In this document: in pieces, positions 33,841-42,804 of the stretch
How positions within the stretch are numbered: the stretch's first letter is position 1
How the letters are laid out: each line of letters begins with the position of its first letter
NCBI RefSeq assembly: GCF_900113185.1
Contig: NZ_FOZD01000001.1
Coordinates: 2,232,001 to 2,296,000 of the forward strand
DNA: 64,000 nucleotides
Source: Agromyces sp. CF514
GTDB taxonomy: Bacteria; Actinomycetota; Actinomycetes; Actinomycetales; Microbacteriaceae
Reading direction: 5' to 3'
Made by a program: the position numbers and the translations under genes
The notes under the pieces: generated by a model
Seen by the model: the letters and a program-made list of their open reading frames with translations, nothing else
Told to the model about the DNA's origin: nothing
The model's database searches: none

Positions 33841-34329
33841 ATGGCACGGCACAGCGCTTCCGCGGCCCTGGCGATCGCCGGGGCCGCGTTGTTCGTCGCC
33901 GTCCTGACCGGGTGCACCGGCACGCCGTCGCCCGAGCCGACGCCCTCGCCGTCGACCTCGCGCCCCCAACCGAGCGGTGAGGCGACCGCGGAGCCCGTCG
34001 GGCTGCACCCCGATCTCCCGGCCGCCGACAACCTCCCGTACTTCGACCAGGTCAACCAGAAGGTCGTCGCCGCGAACGGGGCCGCTGCGGGTCGCGACTT
34101 CATCGACGCGCTCGTGGCCGCCGGATTCGACAAGGCGGCGATGCAGGTCACCTCGGACCAGACCTCGCTCGGCGAGCCCGCCGACTCCGTGCAGTTCGCG
34201 GTCGCCTTCAACGACGAGTGCCTGGTCGGGCAGTACGGTCCGAAGTCGGGCGGCTACCACGGAGTCGTCCAGCCCGCGCTCGGCACCGGCGGCTGTCTCG
34301 TCGGGCAGACACGACCCATAGACTGGTAG
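33841..34329 (+). CDS. Secreted lipoprotein (DUF6993-like)
   Basis: 162 residues. A signal peptide ends in the lipobox VAVLTGC, followed by a Pro/Ser/Thr linker. The folded part (YFDQVNQKVVAANGAAAGRD...VQFAVAFNDECLVGQYG) has two cysteines that may pair. The start at 33841 follows GGGGAAC. TAGACT at 33796-33801 may be its promoter. Five bases separate it from ettA, so the two could be cotranscribed. The role is unknown. Confidence 0.75.
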   Translation: MARHSASAALAIAGAALFVAVLTGCTGTPSPEPTPSPSTSRPQPSGEATAEPVGLHPDLPAADNLPYFDQVNQKVVAANGAAAGRDFIDALVAAGFDKAAMQVTSDQTSLGEPADSVQFAVAFNDECLVGQYGPKSGGYHGVVQPALGTGGCLVGQTRPIDW

Positions 34330-34334
34330 GCGAC

Positions 34335-36017
<1,683 letters not shown>

Positions 36018-36019
36018 TC

Positions 36020-36499
36020 ATGCGCCTGCACGTGCCCACCCCGTTGCGGTGGAGCGATCTCGACGCGTACGGGCACGTCAACAACGCCCGGATGCTGAGC
36101 CTCCTCGAGGAGGCTCGCATCCAGGCGTTCTGGGTGAACGACGACGGTACCGTCGAGCACGCCGTCGGCGCGTCGACGGCCGTGCTCGACGCCACCCCGG
36201 GGTCGAGCACGCTCTCGCTGATCGCGCGACAGGAGGTCGAGTACCTCGCGCCGATCCCGTACCAGCGGCTCCCGCTCGACATCGAGCTGTGGATCGGCAA
36301 CCTCGGCGGTGCGAGCCTCGAGGTCTGCTACGAGGTGTACTCGCCGGCCGGCGTCGATCCGCGCGTGCTGCACACGCGGGCCGCGACCACGATCGTGCTC
36401 GTCGACGCGGCGACCGAGCGTCCGCGTCGCATCACCGAGGTGGAGCGCGAAGCCTGGACCCCGTATCTCGAGGAGCCGATCGCCTTCCGTCGGCGGTGA
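36020..36499 (+). CDS. Acyl-CoA thioesterase (hotdog, 4HBT family)
   Basis: 159 residues. The YbgC/FadM-type motif WSDLDAYGHVNNARML at the N-terminus supplies the catalytic Asp and the hotdog helix. Next come RQEVEYLAPIPYQ and the strand pairs ELWIGNLGGASLEVCYEVYS. It would hydrolyse acyl-CoA; the substrate is unknown. Tight linkage to ettA (two bases) indicates one transcript. The start is the ATG at 36020; no clear Shine-Dalgarno is present because the upstream bases belong to the ettA stop. Confidence 0.88.
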   Translation: MRLHVPTPLRWSDLDAYGHVNNARMLSLLEEARIQAFWVNDDGTVEHAVGASTAVLDATPGSSTLSLIARQEVEYLAPIPYQRLPLDIELWIGNLGGASLEVCYEVYSPAGVDPRVLHTRAATTIVLVDAATERPRRITEVEREAWTPYLEEPIAFRRR

Positions 36500-36515
36500 T
36501 CGGCCGCAGGGCGCG

Positions 36516-37040
36516 TCAGCGCTCGAGGGGCGTGTCGCTGAACGATCCCTGCCAGACGGCACGGCTGCCCGATTCGCCGATCTGCACGACCGTCCAGATC
36601 GCACCCGCCGCGACGGCGGCCGCGGCGAGCGTGAGCACGATCCCGACGACGACCGCGGTGGTGCGTCGAGCGCCCACCGCGTGCTCGGAATCCGCGCCGC
36701 GTCGCCGGGCGACCACGGTGACGACCTGCCAAGCGGCCACCAGCACGGCGATGCCCAGCACGGCGTACAGCCACGGCACGATGCTCTCGCCCAATGAGGT
36801 GTGCGCTTGGATGAGGGGTGCGTCGGGCACCCGGTCCCGCAACCACTTGCCGGCCTCGATCGTCACCAGTCCGAGCGGCACGAGCAGTGCGGCGGCGATG
36901 AGCGTCGGAATCCACAGCACGCGTCTGGCACCGGGCCATGCCGCGAGCACGACGAGCAGCACGGCGACGAGCGGCACGGCGATGACCATCGCGTGCACGA
37001 GCAGCACGTGCAGCGGGAGGCCCTGGAAGACGTAGTCCAC
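36516..37040 (-). CDS. DUF2231-like four-helix membrane protein
   Basis: 174 residues with four membrane helices. The N-terminus MDYVFQGLPLHVLLVHAMVI has two His facing the membrane as in DUF2231 proteins, and HTSLGESIVPWLY follows in the second half. It is 10 bases downstream of a Rieske lipoprotein gene, so it may be the membrane partner of that iron-sulfur protein, possibly with bound haem; that is inference. It converges on the thioesterase gene. Confidence 0.75.
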   Translation of the reverse strand: MDYVFQGLPLHVLLVHAMVIAVPLVAVLLVVLAAWPGARRVLWIPTLIAAALLVPLGLVTIEAGKWLRDRVPDAPLIQAHTSLGESIVPWLYAVLGIAVLVAAWQVVTVVARRRGADSEHAVGARRTTAVVVGIVLTLAAAAVAAGAIWTVVQIGESGSRAVWQGSFSDTPLER

Positions 37041-37050
37041 GTCTTCGCTC

Positions 37051-37545
37051 TCAGGAGGCCGCGACGATGCGGTCGCCCGAGACGGCGACCGCGATGGGTG
37101 CCAGCGGGTCGATCGCCGGACCGCTCAGCACCTCGCCGGTCGCGGCGTCGTAGCGCGACCCGTGGCACGGGCAGTCGAACTCGGCACCCGCCGCCGCGAC
37201 GATGCAGCCCTGGTGCGTGCAGATCGCGCTGAACGCGACGACCGCGCCCTCGGTCGGCTGGGACACGAGCGCGGGCGCCCCGTCGATCGTCGCGTCGATA
37301 CTCCCTCCCACCGGCACGTCGGCGAGGGCGGCGATGTCCTCGCCGGTCGCCGGTTGGTCTGGGCCCGCCGACTCGACCGGCGGCTCGTTGGTCACCTCGG
37401 GCGTGCTCGACGTCGAGGGACGTGCCGTGTTCGAGGCCGACGGTGACGACGGCGAGCATCCGGCGAGCACGAGTGCGCCGCCGAAGGCCCCGGTCGCCCC
37501 GAGGGTGAGGATCGTGCGTCGAGCCGGTTGGGTGACATCAGCCAT
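37051..37545 (-). CDS. Exported Rieske [2Fe-2S] lipoprotein
   Basis: 164 residues. A twin-arginine type signal (ARRTILTLGATGAFGGALVL) runs into a lipobox LAGC, so the protein is probably folded before export and lipid-anchored. After a Pro/Ser-rich linker the Rieske fold carries CTHQGC and CPCHGS, the full Cys-His-Cys-His ligand set for the cluster. It is too small for a cytochrome bc subunit and has no neighbouring cytochrome genes. Paired with the downstream membrane gene. Confidence 0.9.
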   Translation of the reverse strand: MADVTQPARRTILTLGATGAFGGALVLAGCSPSSPSASNTARPSTSSTPEVTNEPPVESAGPDQPATGEDIAALADVPVGGSIDATIDGAPALVSQPTEGAVVAFSAICTHQGCIVAAAGAEFDCPCHGSRYDAATGEVLSGPAIDPLAPIAVAVSGDRIVAAS

Positions 37546-37717
37546 GAGATCTCCTCGTTCGCTCCGCGTCGCGCGCGACCGCGCACACCAGCCATTCTGG
37601 AACGGAACCGCGCCGGGCGCGAGAGGCGCGCGCCACGCGTGCCGCAGGCGCCCTCCGTCGACGCGCCTCCTGGAGGATCATGGGCGCCGCGGTCGCCGCG
37701 GCATCCGCAGGTCGGGG

Positions 37718-38590
37718 TCAGTGCGCGCCGGGCACCCGAACCATGCCCTCCTGCGCGACGCTCGCCACGAGCACGCCCTCGCGCGTGTAGATGCGGCCGA
37801 TCGCGAGGCCGCGGCCGCCTTGCGCCGACGGCGACTCCTGCACGTAGAGCAGCCACTCGTCGACGCGGGCGTCGCGGTGCCACCACATGGCGTGGTCGAG
37901 GCTCGCGACGCGCAGGCCCGGCGTCGCCCAGGGAGTTCCGTGTGCACGCAGCACGGGCTCGAGGATCGAGTAGTCGCTCGCATACGCGAGCGCGGCGCGG
38001 TGCTGCTTCGGGTCGTCGGGCAGGCGGCCGACGGCCTTCATCCACACGGCCTGACGCGGCACGCGCTCGCCCTCGACGCTGAGGTAGATCGGCGAGGGGA
38101 TGTGCCGCACGTCGAACGCGCGCTCGGACGACCAGAACTGCGCCATGGCGTTGTCGAGGTGGCCGATCAGGTCGGCCGTCGAGGGCAGGGTCTCGGGGTC
38201 GGGGATGTCGGTCGGCATGTCGACCTGGTGCTCGACGCCCTCGTCTTCAGTCTGGAACGACGCGATGAGCGAGAGGATCGGCTCGCCATTCTGGAAGGCG
38301 TGCGTGCGGCGCGTCGAGAACGATCGCCCGTCGTGCAGCCGATCGACCGAGAACGTGATCGGGTGGTCGACGTCGCCGGGGCGCAGGAAGTAGCCGTGCA
38401 TCGAGTGCAGCACGCGAGCTTCATCGACGGTGTGCATCGCCGCGATGAGGGACTGCGCGAGCACCTGTCCGCCGAAGACGCGGCCGAGCGGCATCCACTG
38501 CGACGGCCCGGTGAAGATGTCTTCAGTCGTGCGCGCGCCGGTGTTGGTCAGCCGAAGCGTGCTCAGCAGGCCGTCGATGGGTCCGTTCAT
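37718..38590 (-). CDS. tesB: Acyl-CoA thioesterase II
   Basis: 290 residues, two tandem hotdog folds as in TesB. N-terminal RVFGGQVLAQSLIAAMHTV and LHSMHGYFLRPGDVDHPITF are diagnostic, the C-terminal half has ASLDHAMWWHRDARVDEWLL with the catalytic Asp and SAQGGRGLAIGRIYTREG with the catalytic Gln/Ser. It releases free acids from medium to long acyl-CoA. The gap to the Rieske gene (172 bases) shows no other gene. Confidence 0.93.
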   Translation of the reverse strand: MNGPIDGLLSTLRLTNTGARTTEDIFTGPSQWMPLGRVFGGQVLAQSLIAAMHTVDEARVLHSMHGYFLRPGDVDHPITFSVDRLHDGRSFSTRRTHAFQNGEPILSLIASFQTEDEGVEHQVDMPTDIPDPETLPSTADLIGHLDNAMAQFWSSERAFDVRHIPSPIYLSVEGERVPRQAVWMKAVGRLPDDPKQHRAALAYASDYSILEPVLRAHGTPWATPGLRVASLDHAMWWHRDARVDEWLLYVQESPSAQGGRGLAIGRIYTREGVLVASVAQEGMVRVPGAH

Positions 38591-38682
38591 GAAGTCTCCG
38601 AAGTCGCTCGAGGGCCGTCCGCGGCATCCGGCGCGCGCGTACGAACCGCACGCGGGCGCGCACTTGGTAGTTTAGACAGCAG

Positions 38683-39363
38683 ATGGTCTCTCAATTCACG
38701 CTTGCCGACAGCCTCTCGCTCGGCGACCTGCACACCTACCTGCAACGCGCGGGTCGGGTCGAAGACGGGTCGGTACGACTCATCGCCGGCTCCGGCATCC
38801 TCGCGGTGTACACGGCGATCCTGTATCCGCGCGGCATCCTCGACGAGAGCCCGACGGTGCTCGGCCTGCGAACCTTCTCGCTCGTCGACACCGAGGACTT
38901 CGACTCGGTGGTGCCCATGCGCTCGCTCGTCGACCGCATCGTGCGCGCCCGCGGCGACCTCGGCGAAGACGACGAGTCGCGACCGGTGACCATGTCGCGC
39001 CCGCCAGAGGTCAACACGGTGACGTGGGCGGGCATCTCGCCGCCCCGTGGCGGTTGGCGCCCTCTCGGAGCGACGGATGCCGCGACACTCGAGTCCGCGG
39101 CACGCGCCGGCATCGACGAGGTCGCCGCCGCCATTCCGGCGGGCACGGGGGAGCAGCTCGTGCAGCGTGTGCGCTCCGAGGTGTGGGGACGCGGTGTCGA
39201 AGGCCTCGAGTACCTGCCGACCGGTGCGGCGTTCGCGGCGTTCAGCCTCGGCTTCCTCGGCGAAGACGAGGTCAAACTCTTCGAGACGGGCCCGTGGACC
39301 CGACTCAGTTCGCGTCGAGGGCACGTGCTCGTGCGTCGCAAGCCCTGGACGCTCAAGGCGTAG
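38683..39363 (+). CDS. Conserved protein of unknown function
   Basis: 226 residues, divergently placed from tesB. It begins VSQFTLADSLSLGDLHTYLQ and has segments LIAGSGILAVYTAILYPRGI, VDTEDFDSVVPMRSLVDRIV and ends FETGPWTRLSSRRGHVLVRR. The fold looks alpha/beta, soluble, without signal peptide or membrane helices. No family is recognised with confidence. A TAGTTTAGAC stretch just upstream of the ATG looks like a -10 region, again without a Shine-Dalgarno. Confidence 0.75.
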   Translation: MVSQFTLADSLSLGDLHTYLQRAGRVEDGSVRLIAGSGILAVYTAILYPRGILDESPTVLGLRTFSLVDTEDFDSVVPMRSLVDRIVRARGDLGEDDESRPVTMSRPPEVNTVTWAGISPPRGGWRPLGATDAATLESAARAGIDEVAAAIPAGTGEQLVQRVRSEVWGRGVEGLEYLPTGAAFAAFSLGFLGEDEVKLFETGPWTRLSSRRGHVLVRRKPWTLKA

Positions 39364-39420
39364 CGCCGGCCGGGCGGATCGCCGGGCGATCCCCTGTCAG
39401 GACCGCCCGGCGTCGTCGTC

Positions 39421-41106
39421 TCAGCCGCGCGCGATCGCGCGGCCGGCGGTACGGCCCGTGAAGAGGCATCCGCCGAGGAAAGTGCCCTCGAGCGCACGAT
39501 AGCCGTGCACGCCGCCGCCGCCGAAGCCGGCCGCCTCGCCGACGGCGTAGAGGCCGGGCACGGGAGCGCCTTCGGCGTCGAGCGCCTGCGCGTCGAGGTT
39601 GGTCTGGATGCCGCCGAGGCTCTTGCGTGTGAGGATGTGCAGCTTCACCGCGATGAGCGGCCCGGCCTTGGGGTCGAGGATGCGGTGCGGGGTCGCCACG
39701 CGGATGAGCTTGTCGCCGCGATACTTGCGGGCGCCGCGCACGGCGGTCAGCTGGAGGTCCTTCGAGAACTCATTGTCGACCTCGCGGTCGCGCGCGACGA
39801 TCTCGCGCTCGATGTTCGACGTGTCGAGCTCGACTTCGGGTGACAGCGCGCGCATGCCCTCGAGCAGTTCGTCGAGCGTGTCGGCGACGACGAAGTCGGC
39901 CCCGTGCTCCTTGAACGCCTCGACGGGGCCGGTGGCGCCGGGACCGACGCGCTGTGCGAGCAGCTTCAGGTCCTTGCCCGTGAGATCGGGGTTCTGCTCG
40001 CTGCCCGAGAGTGCGAACTCCTTCTCGATGATCTTCTGCGTCAGGACGAACCACGTGTGCTCGTGTCCGGTGGTCTGGATGTGCTCGAGCGTGCCGAGCG
40101 TGTCGAATCCGGGGAACAGCGGCACCGGCATCCGATTGCCCTCGGCGTCGAACCAGAGCGACGACGGGCCGGGCAGGATGCGGATGCCGTGCATCGGCCA
40201 GATCGGGTCCCAGTTGGTGATGCCCTCGGTGTAGTGCCACATGCGGTCGCCGTTGACGAGACGCGCACCGGCCTGTTCCGAGATGCCGAGCATGCGGCCG
40301 TCGACGTGCGCGGGCACCCCCGAGAGCATGTGCTCGGGCGGGGTGCCGAGGCGCTCGGGCCACGCCTGCCGCACGAGGTCGTGGTTGCCGCCGATGCCGC
40401 CCGAGGCGACGACCACGGCCGGCGCGCGCAGCTCGAAGTCGCCGACGACGTCGCGGTTGCTCGACTCGCCGCGCCCCGCGGCATCCGGAGCCAGCACCGA
40501 ACCGCGCACGCCGACGACCGCGCCGCCCTCGACGACGAGCTCGTCGACGCGGTGGCGGTGCTTGAACTCGACGAGACCGGCCGCCTCGCCCGCCTTCACG
40601 CGTGCGATGAAGGGTGCGAGCACGCCCGGACCGGTGCCCCAGGTGATGTGGAAGCGGGGCACCGAGTTGCCGTGGCCGATGGCGTTGTAGCCGCCGCGCT
40701 CGGCCCAGCCGACGACCGGGAAGAACCGCACGCCCTTGCCGTGCAGCCAGGCGCGCTTCTCGCCCGCTGCGAAGTCGAGGTAGGCGTCGGCCCACTTGCG
40801 ACCCCACTCGTCGTCGTCGCGATCGAAGCCGGCGGTGCCGTCCCAGTCCTGCCTGGCGAGGTCGAGGGAGTCCTTCACGCCCATGCGGCGCTGCTCGGGG
40901 GAGTCGATGAGGAACAGGCCGCCGAACGACCAGTGCGCCTGGCCGCCGAGGCTCGCCTCGGGCTCCTGGTCGACGATCAGGACGTGCTTGCCCGCGTCGA
41001 CGAGCTCGGCTGCGGCCACGAGGCCGGACAGGCCCGCCCCGACGATGATCGCGGCGGGTTCGGGGCGGCCAGCGGGTTCTGGGCGCGCGGCGGGGGTTGC
41101 GGGCAC
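39421..41106 (-). CDS. FAD-binding dehydrogenase (ketosteroid dehydrogenase-like)
   Basis: 561 residues from the GTG at 41106 behind AAGGAG. The Rossmann FAD motif VGAGLSGLVAAAELVDAG is at about residues 22-39, followed by VDQEPEASLGGQAHWSFGG, and the C-terminal FAD motif LYAVGEAAGFGGGGVHGYRA. This matches the group annotated as FAD-binding dehydrogenases near 3-ketosteroid-delta1-dehydrogenase and flavocytochrome c. The native substrate is unknown; no steroid genes are nearby. It lies at the end of the minus-strand run pepN, mscS, glbO. Confidence 0.88.
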   Translation of the reverse strand: MPATPAARPEPAGRPEPAAIIVGAGLSGLVAAAELVDAGKHVLIVDQEPEASLGGQAHWSFGGLFLIDSPEQRRMGVKDSLDLARQDWDGTAGFDRDDDEWGRKWADAYLDFAAGEKRAWLHGKGVRFFPVVGWAERGGYNAIGHGNSVPRFHITWGTGPGVLAPFIARVKAGEAAGLVEFKHRHRVDELVVEGGAVVGVRGSVLAPDAAGRGESSNRDVVGDFELRAPAVVVASGGIGGNHDLVRQAWPERLGTPPEHMLSGVPAHVDGRMLGISEQAGARLVNGDRMWHYTEGITNWDPIWPMHGIRILPGPSSLWFDAEGNRMPVPLFPGFDTLGTLEHIQTTGHEHTWFVLTQKIIEKEFALSGSEQNPDLTGKDLKLLAQRVGPGATGPVEAFKEHGADFVVADTLDELLEGMRALSPEVELDTSNIEREIVARDREVDNEFSKDLQLTAVRGARKYRGDKLIRVATPHRILDPKAGPLIAVKLHILTRKSLGGIQTNLDAQALDAEGAPVPGLYAVGEAAGFGGGGVHGYRALEGTFLGGCLFTGRTAGRAIARG

Positions 41107-41158
41107 TGGGGGACTCCTTCGTCTCACTCGTGTGCGGCTCGGGCGCACGAGGGCCGGG

Positions 41159-41632
41159 TCACTCCTCGAACGTGTTCACCATCGCGAACGCCGCACGCTG
41201 AAGATAATCCCACAGAGTCTCTTCGGCCAACGGCGGGAGTTCGAGCGCGTCGACGGCGGTGCGCATGTGCGCGAGCCAGCGGTCGCGGGCGTCGGGGTTG
41301 ACCTTGAACCCGGCGTGACGCATGCGGAGCCGCGGGTGACCGCGCTGCTCGCTGTACGTGCCGGGCCCACCCCAGTACTGCTCGAGGAAGAGCAGGAGGC
41401 GTTCCTCGGCGGGACCGAGGTCTGCCTCGGGGTACATCGGGCGCAGCACCGGGTCGTCGGCGACCCCGCGGTAGAACTCGTGCACGAGTCGCTCGAAGGT
41501 GGGGCGGCCGCCGACGGTCTCGTAGAACGACGCGCCCAGCGCCGCGCCGTGCTCGCTGCCGCGCAGGGGGACGGATGCCGGTGGCACCGGGGTCAGCGGG
41601 ACGGATGCCGGTGGCTGCTGTTCGTCGGTCAC
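41159..41632 (-). CDS. glbO: Truncated haemoglobin, group II
   Basis: 157 residues from a GTG in four-base overlap (GTGA) with the MscS stop. After a Pro-rich N-terminal extension that contains PPASVPL twice, the 2-on-2 globin fold runs from SFYETVGGRPTFERLVHEFY through FLEQYWGGPGTYSEQRGHP and RLRMRHAGFKVNPDARDRWL, which includes the proximal His and the conserved Trp of group II. It binds O2 or NO. Coupling to a mechanosensitive channel gene is unusual; no functional link is known to me. Confidence 0.92.
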   Translation of the reverse strand: MTDEQQPPASVPLTPVPPASVPLRGSEHGAALGASFYETVGGRPTFERLVHEFYRGVADDPVLRPMYPEADLGPAEERLLLFLEQYWGGPGTYSEQRGHPRLRMRHAGFKVNPDARDRWLAHMRTAVDALELPPLAEETLWDYLQRAAFAMVNTFEE

Positions 41633-42714
41633 GATGGGGCTCCGGGGGTCGTCGGCGGATCGGTGGGCGGGATGAAGGGTGGCTTCGGGGCGGCCTTCGC
41701 GCGCTGCGCCTTCTTGGCCTTCGCGGTCGACGCCTTGACCGCCTCGTTCGTGAGCACGGCGTTCGGCGAGGTCTTCGGCGGCTTCGCGCCCTTGACGCGG
41801 GTGGCGCCGTCGAACCCGGTCAGCACGACCGAGCCGAGGCTCGGCAGCCTGAGACCCATGCCGTCGACGGCGTGCTTGAGCCGCACCCGCAGCTCTCGGG
41901 CGACGTCGTCCTTCGACGAGGTGCGCACCTTGACGACGACCCGGAGCACCATGGCATCGTCGGAGATCGACTCGAGGCCCCAGATCTCGGGGCGCTCGAG
42001 GATGCGTGCGCGCCACTTGCTCGACTGCGCGAACTCGTTCGCGGTCTTCAGGAGCTCGGACTCGACCTCGTCGACGTCGGCCTCGTACGGCACGGCGAGG
42101 TCGACGATCACGCGGGCCCAGCCCTGCGACATGTTGCCGACCCGGAGGATCTCGCCGTTGCGCACGAACCAGAGCGTGCCGTTCACGTCCCGCACCTTGG
42201 TGATGCGGATCTGCACCTCCTCGACGATGCCCGTCGCCGGCCCGAGATCGACGACGTCGCCCACGCCGACCTGGTCTTCGACGACCATGAAGAGTCCGTT
42301 CAGGACGTCTTTCACGATGTTCTGGGCCCCGAAACCGAGGCCCGCGCCGATCGCGGCCGAGAGCAGGGCGAACGAGCCGAGGATGCCGGAATCGATCGTG
42401 CTGACGATCATGAGGGTCACGATGATGAACAGCGTGACGTTGACCACGTTCGTGAAGACGGACCCGAGCGTGCGGGTGCGCTGCACGACGCGGACCGCCG
42501 CGAGCGGCGAGGCCTGCAGCGCCTGCGTGTCGGTGACGTCCTGCTTGCGCTTGACGCCCGAGACGATCTGGCCGACGACCCGCTCGATGACGAAATGCAG
42601 GATCCAGCGGATGAGGAGCGCGACCGCGATGATCACGACGATCTGGATGGCCTTGCCGACGATCTCGCCGCCGTTCTCGGCCCAGTAGGACATGAAGTCG
42701 GTCCAGACGTTCAT
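41629..42714 (-). CDS. mscS: MscS-family mechanosensitive channel
   Basis: 361 residues. One or two N-terminal membrane helices are followed by TM3 with the pore-lining pattern LLSAAIGAGLGFGAQNIVKD, then the beta domain (VEDQVGVGDVVDLGPATGIV, VRDVNGTLWFVRNGEILRVGN) and the mixed cytoplasmic cage. The C-terminus is a Lys/Ala/Pro-rich tail. It releases solutes on hypo-osmotic shock. It overlaps the globin gene by four bases and follows pepN on the same strand after 90 bases. Confidence 0.92.
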   Translation of the reverse strand: MNVWTDFMSYWAENGGEIVGKAIQIVVIIAVALLIRWILHFVIERVVGQIVSGVKRKQDVTDTQALQASPLAAVRVVQRTRTLGSVFTNVVNVTLFIIVTLMIVSTIDSGILGSFALLSAAIGAGLGFGAQNIVKDVLNGLFMVVEDQVGVGDVVDLGPATGIVEEVQIRITKVRDVNGTLWFVRNGEILRVGNMSQGWARVIVDLAVPYEADVDEVESELLKTANEFAQSSKWRARILERPEIWGLESISDDAMVLRVVVKVRTSSKDDVARELRVRLKHAVDGMGLRLPSLGSVVLTGFDGATRVKGAKPPKTSPNAVLTNEAVKASTAKAKKAQRAKAAPKPPFIPPTDPPTTPGAPS

Positions 42715-42804
42715 GCGGCGCTCACCTCGGCCAGGTGGGCGAGCCGGGTTCGGGGCAGGGTGTTGTCGAACATCGAAGCGAGTCTACGCAGCGTCGTCCG
42801 GGAG

